From Breviolum minutum Mf 1.05b.01 (lineage: Eukaryota; Sar; Dinophyceae; Suessiales; Symbiodiniaceae), in contig DF239089.1 in assembly GCA_000507305.1 (NCBI GenBank), positions 408,100 to 472,099 on the forward strand: 64,000 nt of DNA. The letters are read 5' to 3'. Position numbers and translations under genes: made by a program. Under the pieces are notes generated by a model, which saw only the letters and a program-made list of their open reading frames with translations, had not been told where the DNA came from and made no database searches. Numbering within the stretch: the stretch's first letter is position 1; every line of letters starts with the position of its first letter. This document shows positions 42,984-51,526 of this stretch, piece after piece.

Positions 42984-43358
42984 GTGACCGTTGTTTAGGT
43001 AGTTTTTCTGTGAAATTCTCTCCAAGACCAAAGGACTGCAGCCATGTTATTTCAATATTATCAACTAAGCCCAGAACACTGCTCGGATTGTTTTTGTTCA
43101 GATTTTGGGGTGACCACCCAAATAAGAACCCATCGAACATGATCCCAATTCCTCATGTTTTTTTTTAATTTGAGCATGTTTTGCACAGGGTGTTTCTACT
43201 TGACTGATTGCCTATCTTCGACTTTAAAGTTTGGTACATGGTCACGTTGGTGATCATCATGTTGGAACACTCTTGAGATCGATTCATTGCGATGCCGAAA
43301 CAGCGAAGATGATGAAGATGATTTTAACTTTCAAGATTACATAACATTTTGTATACCC

Positions 43359-43432
43359 CAAGTATCATTGGACCCTTCAATGGAGGCGTTTGAACCTGCA
43401 TAGCAGGGGCGTATGGGGTCCTCAAATCTAGC
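43359..43432. repeat. palindromic element, family H, partial copy 4
   Basis: CAAGTATCATTGGACCCTTC / GGGGTCCTCAAATCTAGCC. Truncated at both tips. Confidence 0.55.
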
Positions 43433-43479
43433 CAGTAAAAAAAGGAGAAATGATGATCCAACTTGACTTGCATATTTTC

Positions 43480-43601
43480 TAGCCTATACTTATAAAGGTT
43501 ATAAACCTACTTATAGTTGGCCCTGGGGTTGTTTCATTCTACTTAAAGGACATTGTTTCACCCAATTGGGCCTTGTTTTTTGGGCCCACCTTGTAGATGA
43601 G
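43480..43601. repeat. palindromic element, family J, copy 4 (diverged)
   Basis: GTTATAAACCTACTTATAG / GGGCCCACCTTGTAGATG words. Left arm mostly lost. Confidence 0.5.
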
Positions 43602-43644
43602 TTTCGTGACTACTCTGCAACACACCCCTTATCCTTGGCCTGAG

Positions 43645-43711
43645 GGTGGAAGAAGAGGTGGGCAAGCAGGTGGAGTCTGTCCCGTGGAATCGCCAAATCG
43701 GGAAAATCTGG
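43645..43711 (+). CDS. candidate exon, possibly 3' part of the Ariadne gene
   Basis: After GGCCTGAG it reads VEEEVGKQVESVPWNRQIGK then IW, ending at TGG^GTGACA. The first residues look like the V-E-x-L helix common in Ariadne C-termini, but its phase does not join exon 14 directly. Either an exon is missing between them or it belongs elsewhere. Confidence 0.35.
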
Positions 43712-43739
43712 GTGACAACAGGGATGACTAAATTATTAT

Positions 43740-43847
43740 CTAGCTGGGTGTTTCAAATATTTTCTATGTTCATCATTGTTCATCCCTACCTGGGGAAATG
43801 ATCCAATTTGACTAATATTTTTCAGATGGGTTGAAACCACCAACTAG
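43740..43847. mobile_element. palindromic element, family I, copy 9
   Basis: CTAGCTGGGTGTTTCAAATA / GGGTTGAAACCACCAACTAG, interior TGTTCATC duplicated. Confidence 0.75.
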
Positions 43848-43856
43848 TTATACGAT

Positions 43857-44012
43857 ACGTTGGCCCCCATATACAAGTTATAAGGGGAGTTATGGGGCAC
43901 AAAGGTGAATGGTCTTAAAAAAACAGGTAGCTGGGGCTATTTCACCCCTACACGTGGAGTCAGTTACTGTAATTCACCCTAACTTCTAACTGGTAGGGGG
44001 CCCACTTCGTAA
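43857..44012. repeat. palindromic element, family J, copy 5
   Basis: TACGTTGGCCCCCATATACAAG / GGGGGCCCACTTCGTA, interior GGGGCTATTTCACCCCTA. Confidence 0.55.
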
Positions 44013-44094
44013 AATTCGAGGGATGAAACAATGCAAAGTCGTGTGTTGAATCATGTTGAATCATTTGGCCTCTTGAAAGTGCCGTGGTTCAGTA

Positions 44095-44197
44095 CACTCC
44101 GGTAATCTAACACAGCAATGGAAATTCCCCTTTTCCAATAGGACACTCATTTACAAATGGTGGATTTTCCATGGCTATGTTAGATTACCGGAGGGTG
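44095..44197. mobile_element. palindromic element, family D-related (CTCCGGTAATC subtype)
   Basis: CACTCCGGTAATCTAACACA / GCTATGTTAGATTACCGGAG then GGTG. TA on the left side; GA follows on the right. Confidence 0.75.
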
Positions 44198-44620
44198 AAT
44201 GTTGGTAATATGTGATGACCCCTGCAAAGAAAATTCATCAGGGAATCTCCTGGGGGAGCCCCCAAAACCCTTTTCTTTGGGGAATCCCGACTTGGCTGGT
44301 TCGTTTTTTTTTCTGATGCATGACTGTTTAAGGATGAGCATGTATGGAGCATTCCGGGATGGCCATGATTGGCCATGTTGAATGATCCAATCAAGCACAA
44401 ATGGGCTGGTTAGTACGATCATTTGCCAGTTACATCGGTTTGGTGAGTTGTCTCATCGGTTGGTGTGACGGCAATGACGGCAATGTGAGTAAGGAAGTGG
44501 CTTCCAAGAGGATAGGGTTCAATCAACAAACTGGAAAGAGCTGCCATGCTCATCAACAAACACTTGTTTTAGAAAAGGTTGAATTGAACATCTTGAGAGC
44601 CCTATAGATATGAGATAATA

Positions 44621-44721
44621 CTCTTGATGGAAGAAATCCTGCACCACCTGGGATGGTTAAACCCCTATAAATAATGGGATATTCATTATCCTTGGTGGTG
44701 CAGGATTTTGTCCATCAACAG
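44621..44721. mobile_element. MITE family A, copy 7
   Basis: CTCTTGATGGAAGAAATCCT / GGATTTTGTCCATCAACAG, TA on each side. Orientation of the core is opposite to that of copy 6. Confidence 0.88.
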
Positions 44722-45597
44722 TAGTACCAAATTTAAGTACTGTACTTGGCAGTGTATCAGTGTATCAGCTTAAATGTTCAACCGCTTAGTATAAGATCAG
44801 TGTATCAACTTATTTTAGATATTCAAAACCTCAAATCCACACATTCCAAAAAAAATTAAAGGATGTGAGGTTCGATGCTTTAAAAAAAAAACTTTTTTGT
44901 TGATGCCCCTTTTTTCAGAAACAAAGAAAACAGGGTGAACCCGAACACCTCGCAGGCGGCGACAAAACACGAGTTGCTGCGGTATGTATCTGGGCTTCAT
45001 TGAGCCTCCTTTGATTCGGTCATTTTTGGCTTTGTATCCACCTTCCACCAATCTCAACCTTCAAAATGGAGGTAGTTTTGGCTACAGTAGTAGAAACAAT
45101 CTGGAAAAATAGTACATTGAGTTGAATGGCCATGTTTGAAAAGACATAGCTTTTCCACAAAGGTGGAACCCTGCTAGTTATAATCAAATGGAGCCATAAC
45201 ACCTATAGATGGCATTATAGATGGGTAACTGGGGTTATGATTCTACTTATAGTCCCGTTTATAACTCTAGGGACCTCCTTTTCCAGGCCTTTATTTGTGG
45301 TATCTATTATTTGAATTTCTGCGGCCCGTAGGTGCTTTGAAACATATATAATATATATTTTACTGTTACATGTGTCTGTCTTATACAATGGAGGTTTGCC
45401 CATATATCATGTGGTTCCTACATTGGCAAGTTTCCTCATCTTTTGAGACATACAAATTCTCACACCACCTACAGTTTCACACATATTATATATGATTGCT
45501 TTTGCATGTTGTTTTTTCAAACAAATGGATGGCAATGTGACGACATTACGACGCATTTAAGGAAGTCATTTTTCAATGACACTTCTATGCTTCAAAG
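44722..45597. other. non-coding stretch, nothing assigned
   Basis: GTATCAGTGTATCA repeats near 44752-44810 and diverged family-J words at 45167-45280. No exon supported. Confidence 0.4.
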
Positions 45598-45738
45598 GTT
45601 GTTTCAACACACCTTTGGAACACACCCCGAGCAACCTTTACCAAAAGGCTAAAGAGGGATTTCTTTCATAATTGGCGTTTCCGGGGGATTGCCGTTTTCG
45701 GCTGTGCGATATCGGGGTGTGTTGAAACAACCTTTGAA
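45598..45738. repeat. palindromic element, family M, copy 3 (longest)
   Basis: GGTTGTTTCAACACACCTTT / CGGGGTGTGTTGAAACAACC, 17 or more bp of perfect outer pairing, then CGGAAACGCC-type inner text. Confidence 0.75.
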
Positions 45739-45844
45739 TGCTGTATCCGTAGCCATAGCGGGAGTCCATGGGCTCCGTTGTTAGGCAAGCAAGTTGTGGA
45801 GCCTTTCCGTTTCGGCTCCAATTCATGAGATAGAACAATTCTAA

Positions 45845-45945
45845 GGATCTTGACCCAATTTTGATGATTAAAACCCTTAGGCTTCAGCAATGGTGGTTAT
45901 ATCAACACCTGTTGTTTCATTGGTAGTTGGAATCTCAGGGATAAG
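45845..45945. repeat. half-copy of family Q
   Basis: TTTTGATGATTAAAACCCTT then AGGCTTCAGCAATGGTGG and GTTGGAATCTCAGGGATA, matching the right half of the copy at 23372. Confidence 0.65.
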
Positions 45946-45964
45946 GTATCACATACCATCCATA

Positions 45965-46078
45965 CTAGGGTGTCCATGGAAGTTAGTAACGATCGTTCGT
46001 AAGTTGGTTTATTGCACCTACTTTAAGGGACTTATAACCTAGTTATATAGGGGTTATAAGTTATAACCCAATTGGCAG
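45965..46078. repeat. MITE family C, copy 7 (right end lost)
   Basis: CTAGGGTGTCCATGGAAGTT through TATATAGGGGTTATA, then unrelated sequence instead of CCATGGACATCCCAG. Confidence 0.75.
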
Positions 46079-46329
46079 TAGTTCCGAATCCAATTGGAAT
46101 CAAGCAAAACGAAGCTTGTGAACATTCCAATGGACACGATTTCAGCGAATGAGAGGGACGTTTCGTATGGATCAACTTTCACTATTTTGATTACTTTCTA
46201 AAAGTTTTCTTGTTGATAGAAACTATTCACTTAATACCAACACTGTATCGTAGCTATACAGACCTTCCGTAGAATTGTATGTAGTAATTATATCATAGGA
46301 AAGCGGAAATGCCAAAGGTCTTTACTCAG

Positions 46330-46401
46330 CTGCACATGTCGACAAAATTATTGCCATATGAAGGGTTGGTTCACCCTATAACTCTGTCGACATGTGCAGC
46401 T
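46330..46401. repeat. palindromic element, family N (single copy)
   Basis: AGCTGCACATGTCGACA / TGTCGACATGTGCAGCT, 17 bp perfect inverted repeat around a 38-nt centre. Confidence 0.8.
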
Positions 46402-46434
46402 AAGCTTTTTGTTACTCTCCACACCTGACAGATA

Positions 46435-46558
46435 CTTGGATGTCCCCGGAAGTTAGTAACTGGTTAGTAAGTGGGTTATAACCCTAATATATCCCAGTAA
46501 GTAGGTGAAATAACCTATTTACTAAACATTGATCCTAACTTCCAACCGGACATCCAAG
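46435..46558. mobile_element. MITE family C, copy 9 (GGATGTCC subtype)
   Basis: CTTGGATGTCCCCGGAAGTT / AACTTCCAACCGGACATCCAAG, TA on each side. Confidence 0.88.
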
Positions 46559-47038
46559 TATTTGTCCACCGTTTCTTCTTTGGTCGCGTTTCCATGAGGC
46601 CCACTACTTTGAGAGAATCTTGGTCGACGAGTCGTTGATGCAGGTCATGGTTCCTGTAAAGTCCTATGGGAATTTTCAGGGATTTCGAACTTATAAAAGT
46701 GCATGAAGTTTGGAGTTGCTAATGACCACTGACATTTGAGTTTTTCCGTCTTCTCAAATAAACAGAAGAGAAATGTATGATTTTCATAGGAAAACCAATG
46801 TATCTTGAGAAACAAAGGTCCGGTGGGTTTCGTGTCCTGCAAACATTGGACCTTATTTACACGTTTTGTTTTGTGTACCATTGGAACCCACAACCTCCTT
46901 CTAAGGGCTGTAGCTAGAACCCATATTTTTAGGGCCTTTAAGCGTTCATATTTCTATTGGTTTTTGAAGTCCAGGCCCCAAGTTGTTTAGCCTTTAACAG
47001 GATTCAGAAGTCTCGGTACGGATGTGGTACTGGAGATA
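46559..47038. other. non-coding stretch, nothing assigned
   Basis: Open frames on both strands lack splice context. Confidence 0.4.
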
Positions 47039-47147
47039 CTGGTGATGGAAGAAATCCGGCGTTCACCAGTTGAGGTTGGTAGTTTTGTTCCCATTATTTG
47101 CACGGTTTTCTACATCCTAGGTGGTCTAGGATTTCTTCCATCAACAG
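47039..47147. mobile_element. MITE family A, copy 8
   Basis: CTGGTGATGGAAGAAATCC / GGATTTCTTCCATCAACAG, TA on each side, with the TTGAGGTTGGTAG core of copies 2 and 4. It lies only about 225 bp left of the transposase-bearing element, whose tips resemble its own. Confidence 0.85.
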
Positions 47148-47373
47148 TATTAATACCTAACAGTCCATGATTGCAAATGTTGCGTGGAACTTGCACCACG
47201 CAATTTCAAAAGTCTTATAATGTTGATGTCTCATATTTAGAAAACATAACATACCACCAGTCACTCCTTGCCAAAAATTCGTGGCATAGACTATACCTAT
47301 CGCAGCAGGAAAAAATGTTTGTACTGGGAGAGTGCCCTAGCAGTTTGCCCCCATTTGCCCTGTATAACCCATA

Positions 47374-47622
47374 CTTCAGCAGGAAGAAAGTTTGCGCCAG
47401 TTGAAGGTTTGAGTCATGACTTGGTCTGTAACGGATCGATTTATCATGTCCATTTTGCGTGGCAGGTGTGGCACGGTCAATTATCACCCCGTTTTAAATT
47501 TAATAAACTAAAAAGCTTTTCCGGGGTGGAAATTGACCAGAATCATGTTGACAAAAGGATTCTAGGGGGAAAGGGTTTTGCAGTAGGACGACTCAAGAGG
47601 CATAACTTTTGTCCGGCCAGTG
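47374..47622. repeat. left 249-bp terminal direct repeat
   Basis: Begins CTTCAGCAGGAAGAAAGTTT and ends GTCCGGCCAGTG. Identical to the right repeat except for four positions (one near 47522, three in 47586-47591). It follows TA on its outer side and CG follows on its inner side. The plus strand is open through it in one frame, but that frame has no start and resembles no family. Confidence 0.95.
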
Positions 47623-47631
47623 CGTTACGGA

Positions 47632-47729
47632 ACAGGTGTTGCATTGACACTAAGGGCTGTTCAGGTGGATATACTCAGCCACAGGTGTTGCGTTGACACT
47701 AAGTGCTGTTCATATGGATCTACTCAGCC
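47632..47729. repeat. two tandem 49-bp units at the 3' end of the transposase gene
   Basis: Unit 1 ACAGGTGTTGCATTGACACT ... ACTCAGCC, unit 2 the same with five or six changes. The second unit overlaps the last codons of the transposase (stop TGA on the minus strand at 47724-47726). Confidence 0.9.
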
Positions 47730-48989
47730 AGAAGAGGCAGCGCCACCTCTGCGTACAATTTCCTTGCACGTCTTGATATAGCCTTTGGCTATACGTTTTG
47801 CAGCATTTTGGGCATGCGCAGATGCCAGGACTGATCTTACACGCGCTTTGTACGCCATCTTGGACAAAGCGGGTCTCTTTCTAAGGGCATCAGCCAAATC
47901 CAACCGGCGCAATCGATTCCTCAAATAGCTCCAGAAGAGCTCAATAGGATTCAGGTCCGGGGATTTAGCTGGAATGCGCCACAGCCGCAGGTTCAGTTTC
48001 CGATACTCGGCTTTGCAGTCTGCAGCGTTGAGGAATGCTTCATTGTCACAAAGAACATGCCAAGGTCCATTCGGCTTCACTGGCCCCAAGCTTTTGACAG
48101 CGCCCACCAATTTTCCTGCCCTGAGAGCTGCAACCCATTCAACCTTAGTCAACTTCTTCTTGGCATGGTAGGATACAGCTGCAAACCCACCTGCACTGAT
48201 GCCGCCCCACAGGGGAATGGATCGCTCCAAGGTTGTCTGCTTGCCGAACATGTCTTGCCCCGCAAGCTTGGGTGACAAACGCTCCGACTTCAATCGCCAC
48301 ATGTGCGTTTGGCTCTGCCGCAAAAAGTTCAATCTGTCCGTGAGATCTCTTGGCGGCAAGGTGAGCACACAGCCATCCATGGAGAAGGATAGTTTTTGGC
48401 GCAGACGTGCAGGGCCAAGTGCAACTACAGAGTGAGCAAATTTGTAGCGCTGCTGCATCTGCTGCGGGGTGTACTTGCGTTTCTGCCCCCTTGGCAGCCA
48501 CTTGAAGCCTTGGGACTGGATGTATTTTCTGATTGTGCATTGTTCTACTGTAATGCCCCATTCGCGCGCAAGTTCAAGCTGCAAAGTAGCACAAGTGCAC
48601 AAACCTTCGCACCGACGTTTTTTCAAAGTTTGTACGATCCACTTTTTCACCGCCGGTGTCAACTTCCAGGCGCTGCGCCCGCATTTCTTGTAGCCAGCTT
48701 TGCGACGACCTGCAGAGGCAGAAAAAGAATGATAGTACTGGCTGCATGTTCGTCGAGAAGGACGCTTCCCAGCGAGATTGTGCACTTTCTGTGCTATCTG
48801 ATTGAAGGACAAACCTTGGACTTCCCGTAAGATCACAACCTTCCTCTGGTTCAAGAAATTGAGGCCGCGCGGGTGCACACTCTCACTGACAACCACCATG
48901 GCACAGAACTTGCGAAATGCAGTAAGGCAGTAAGGATGAGGCTTGGACACCAAATGGCACAGCCATGGACGACTGAACGTGCTATGCAT
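47724..48989 (-). CDS. Tc1/mariner-IS630 type DD34E transposase
   Basis: 421 codons without an intron. Residues about 42-90 and 105-165 look like two helix-turn-helix units (RKVVILREVQGLSFNQIAQK; then an L-x-x-E-W-G-I-T-V-E-Q-C-T-I-R-K-Y recognition-helix pattern), typical of the paired-like DNA-binding half of Tc1 transposases. The catalytic triad is D205 (FSMDG), D315 (VLCDNE) and E350 (SPDLNPIE). There are 34 residues between the second D and the E, that is DD34E, and S-P-D-L-N-P-I-E is the family signature. A second ATG at residue 31 has a better initiation context (GCCATGG) and may be the real start. All catalytic residues are present and no stop interrupts, so the enzyme is likely functional. 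It should cut the element ends and insert at TA, which agrees with the flanks. Confidence 0.93.
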   Translation of the reverse strand: MHSTFSRPWLCHLVSKPHPYCLTAFRKFCAMVVVSESVHPRGLNFLNQRKVVILREVQGLSFNQIAQKVHNLAGKRPSRRTCSQYYHSFSASAGRRKAGYKKCGRSAWKLTPAVKKWIVQTLKKRRCEGLCTCATLQLELAREWGITVEQCTIRKYIQSQGFKWLPRGQKRKYTPQQMQQRYKFAHSVVALGPARLRQKLSFSMDGCVLTLPPRDLTDRLNFLRQSQTHMWRLKSERLSPKLAGQDMFGKQTTLERSIPLWGGISAGGFAAVSYHAKKKLTKVEWVAALRAGKLVGAVKSLGPVKPNGPWHVLCDNEAFLNAADCKAEYRKLNLRLWRIPAKSPDLNPIELFWSYLRNRLRRLDLADALRKRPALSKMAYKARVRSVLASAHAQNAAKRIAKGYIKTCKEIVRRGGAASSG

Positions 48990-49670
48990 GTGGACCCTGT
49001 GAAGTAGCAGCTGCCAGAAAATGCCACAACATCACCAGACAGATTTGCGTGCATGTTGCTAGTGGATACGTGCGGACGGTCCAAGTTGGCACAGAAGAAG
49101 CGTGCGCGCATTGGGAATTTGAAGGTATGAGTATAATGGATCCCGCTATAAGCCAGGACTGGAGGCACAACTGTGCTTGACATGTAGGGGGAACCCAAAG
49201 GATGCCACGACGGTGCCAGTACCGGGACAAGGCGACCTGACCCGCAGAGGAACCCAAGAGGTAACGCACCCAACTTGCCAAAACACAGCAGAGCCTGCAG
49301 CGACAAGGCCCAACCATCATCAAACAGATTTGCGCGCATGCTGCTATAATGATTACTTGGCGAAAGTCGATTCCGGCACAGACGAAGCATGTCTCCACGT
49401 TGGGTAGGTCAAGTTTAAGCTTCAGTTGGTCGAGGGGAGGGTCACACGAAGTCAGATTGAAGTTGTTGTATTTTGAAAAATTTGAACTAGGATGGGTATT
49501 TCCACTCGATGCATCTTTACCTCCAGACACTCTTACCTGCACCCTCTTCCCCAAACCACCTCGCAGCTTGTCACTTTTTTGACCAGAAACAAGGCATTGT
49601 CAAAGGCACGTTGTAAGAAAGCATTGGCACATGCAAATTGGAGATACCGCAGGGCAAGCCTCAAGGACAA
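48990..49670. other. intergenic segment of the element, with an imperfect internal duplication
   Basis: Lies between the two element genes. A block at about 49028-49110 (CAACATCACCAGACAGATTT then GCGTGCATGTTGCT) recurs diverged at about 49311-49400 (CAACCATCATCAAACAGATT then TGCGCGCATGCTGCT). TAATGATTAC at 49347-49356 differs by one extra base from the nonanucleotide at geminivirus-type origins, but no clear stem was found round it. Minus-strand frames of 179 and 190 codons span it but resemble nothing and repeat internally because of the duplication. Possible roles: promoter of the transposase or Rep binding sites. Confidence 0.45.
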
Positions 49671-51011
49671 TCAAGCTTGTGGTGGTGGCCATCGCACCAC
49701 AACACGATTCTGAGACCTGCTCAGCCAGTCATTCTCCTCCAAGAATGTGAGATTGCGAGTGGTAAAGTTGATTGTGACAACCGTTGGGATTTGGAACAAG
49801 TACTTTGTGAAGAAACATGTCCCTCCCTGGGTTGTGGCAAACTCTATGCGGCTGTCATATTTTCCTTGGAGCTTTTCCTGATGTTGGACTAAAAAATCAA
49901 GATCCCGCACGTCGTCCAAGATCAAAGCATCAACCATTTTGGCTGGAAAGATGTGAGTGTTGCCCACCTTCAACTCCAGAGGCTGCTTAAAGAGGCTTTT
50001 GGCAAACTCGGTCTTTCCAGAGGCTGATGCTCCAATCAGGATGAGCAATGGGTAGCGGAGCATGTCTGAAGCAAAGAGACTATGCCATGCTGTCACCTCA
50101 GGAAGTACTGGAAAAGGTTGGTACAAGGCGGCATTGCCGCGTACCCGCTTCACCACTCGGTCAATCTCCTCTTGCTCTACCGCCGCCTCATTCCACGCCT
50201 TGCATGCATCCAAGTTCCTCTTGCGAGCCTGGACACCATCACGAGCAAGGTACAAATACTGCTCATACATGTGGTCTTCCAATTTGTAGTGCTTCCAGAG
50301 AGCTTCAGGCCATCTGCCCTGCACCCTGTAGGTATCAATGCCCATAGTTTTTACCCATGCAGGCATGTAGTTCCCAGCCACACATGGCACATTGGCTTCA
50401 TCAAGCACAGTACCAATTTTACTGGCAAATACATAAAAGAAGGCCCTGTCAATGCTTTGTTGTGGGTTTCGGCGGCCCATGCCTTCATTCAGGTAGTCGT
50501 TGGAACTAGCATTGGGGAAAATTCTTTCAAAGACAAAGGATTTGCTGGACTTGTCCTGAACTTGCCGAAACTGAAGCATCAAGTGTGCATGCCACCGTCC
50601 AGTCTTGCAACTTTCTAGAGTCGCGCACCACCGGATGACTTGCCACACGACCAGTCGACCTTGAAGGAAAGAAAGAAAACGATGCCACTGAGCCAGGTCT
50701 TTGAAAGATTGATAGGTCAGTAGGACAGCTGTAGCGCGGACCCTGTATCCACCCTCCCCTGCAGGTCGACCAACAGGTTTGGGACCTGCAAGAGCATCAT
50801 CCCAAAGAGCCTTGGCCCGATGAAGCTCAGCTGCTTCATGTGTCTGGCCCTGCCGCTTGCGAGCGGCCTTTCGAAGGACTTGGCCATATGCAGTCTTCAG
50901 AGCGTCAGGCTCAGAATCCCGCGTGACATCCACCTGGTAAGACAAGGTTGCAGCCAATGCCAACAAAGCTTTGACAAAGGCTCTCTGAGCGGCTTGACGA
51001 AGGGAGACCAT
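49671..51011 (-). CDS. J-like / HUH Rep endonuclease / SF3 helicase fusion protein
   Basis: 446 codons from an ATG in a strong context (CCACCATGG); an upstream TTG is open but not a start. Residues about 24-74 resemble a J-domain (SYQVDV...LKTAYGQVLRKA...HRAKALWDDA) but lack the HPD motif that stimulates Hsp70. The Rep part has motif I LLTY (97-100), motif II W-H-A-H-L (H141, H143) with an upstream E133, and a possible motif III Y193-K198 with wider spacing than the usual Y-x-x-K. The C-terminal part is a superfamily-3 helicase: Walker A GASASGKT (327-334), Walker B ALILDD (362-367), motif C TINF with N415. This is the layout of Rep proteins of CRESS-DNA viruses and plasmids, which nick an origin and unwind it for rolling-circle replication. 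It is the upstream gene of the pair on the minus strand, with the right terminal repeat about 90 bp before its start. Confidence 0.82.
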   Translation of the reverse strand: MVSLRQAAQRAFVKALLALAATLSYQVDVTRDSEPDALKTAYGQVLRKAARKRQGQTHEAAELHRAKALWDDALAGPKPVGRPAGEGGYRVRATAVLLTYQSFKDLAQWHRFLSFLQGRLVVWQVIRWCATLESCKTGRWHAHLMLQFRQVQDKSSKSFVFERIFPNASSNDYLNEGMGRRNPQQSIDRAFFYVFASKIGTVLDEANVPCVAGNYMPAWVKTMGIDTYRVQGRWPEALWKHYKLEDHMYEQYLYLARDGVQARKRNLDACKAWNEAAVEQEEIDRVVKRVRGNAALYQPFPVLPEVTAWHSLFASDMLRYPLLILIGASASGKTEFAKSLFKQPLELKVGNTHIFPAKMVDALILDDVRDLDFLVQHQEKLQGKYDSRIEFATTQGGTCFFTKYLFQIPTVVTINFTTRNLTFLEENDWLSRSQNRVVVRWPPPQA

Positions 51012-51101
51012 GGTGGACAAGAGAACAATGCACGTTTATTATGTGGAATTTGAGGCAAAATTTGGAGAGCTCTGGGCACCAAGAAAAACACAAAAGTCAC
51101 A

Positions 51102-51350
51102 CTTCAGCAGGAAGAAAGTTTGCGCCAGTTGAAGGTTTGAGTCATGACTTGGTCTGTAACGGATCGATTTATCATGTCCATTTTGCGTGGCAGGTGTGGC
51201 ACGGTCAATTATCACCCCGTTTTAAATTTAATAAACTAAAAAGCTTTTCAGGGGTGGAAATTGACCAGAATCATGTTGACAAAAGGATTCTAGGGGGAAA
51301 GGGTTTTGCAGTAAGACTTCTCAAGAGGCATAACTTTTGTCCGGCCAGTG
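51102..51350. repeat. right 249-bp terminal direct repeat
   Basis: Same orientation as the left copy; 245 of 249 identical by eye. TA follows on its outer side, CA precedes on its inner side. It would include the promoter side of the Rep gene. Confidence 0.95.
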
Positions 51351-51526
51351 TATAGATGGAAGCTTGTTTATTTTGGTTCTGGAGATACGATATTCATTTT
51401 TCAGTTGCAAAATTTTGAAGCACAAAATGGGAGTGGTACGAATTATGTTGGATTTATTGGAAGTGTTTGATAGCTGAATACCTCTTCGTCAACTACTTTC
51501 ATCGCCTCGGTTTTTTGGTCCCGAAG

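Larger units (their letters stand above)
47374..51350 (-). mobile_element. composite Rep-transposase element with long direct terminal repeats
   Basis: A 3977-bp element flanked by TA (47372-47373 and 51351-51352), the target duplication expected for Tc1/mariner-type transposition. Each end carries the same 249-bp sequence in the same orientation. The inner edges of the repeats have no TA beside them, so they are parts of one element rather than two separate insertions. Both genes run on the minus strand: a Rep-helicase protein first, then a DD34E transposase, separated by about 680 bp. The outermost tips form an imperfect inverted repeat (CTTCAGCAGGAAGAAAGTT versus CACTGGCCGGACAAAAGTT, 12 of 19). 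Both ORFs are intact and the repeats differ at only four sites, suggesting a recent insertion. No known element with this gene pair and end structure is recognised. Confidence 0.85.

Noticed and set aside
48851..49554. Minus-strand ORFs of 179 and 190 codons overlapping the 5' part of the transposase and the element's intergenic region
   Set aside because: They resemble no family, repeat internally because of the DNA duplication, and overlap the transposase in another frame; treated as chance open frames.
47374..51350. LTR retrotransposon because of direct terminal repeats
   Set aside because: No reverse transcriptase, integrase, protease, primer-binding site or polypurine tract. Repeat ends are not TG...CA, and the target duplication is TA rather than 4-6 bp.
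47374..51350. Integrated virus
   Set aside because: The Rep-helicase is CRESS-like, but there is no capsid-like ORF, and the TA flanks plus transposase explain the insertion better.
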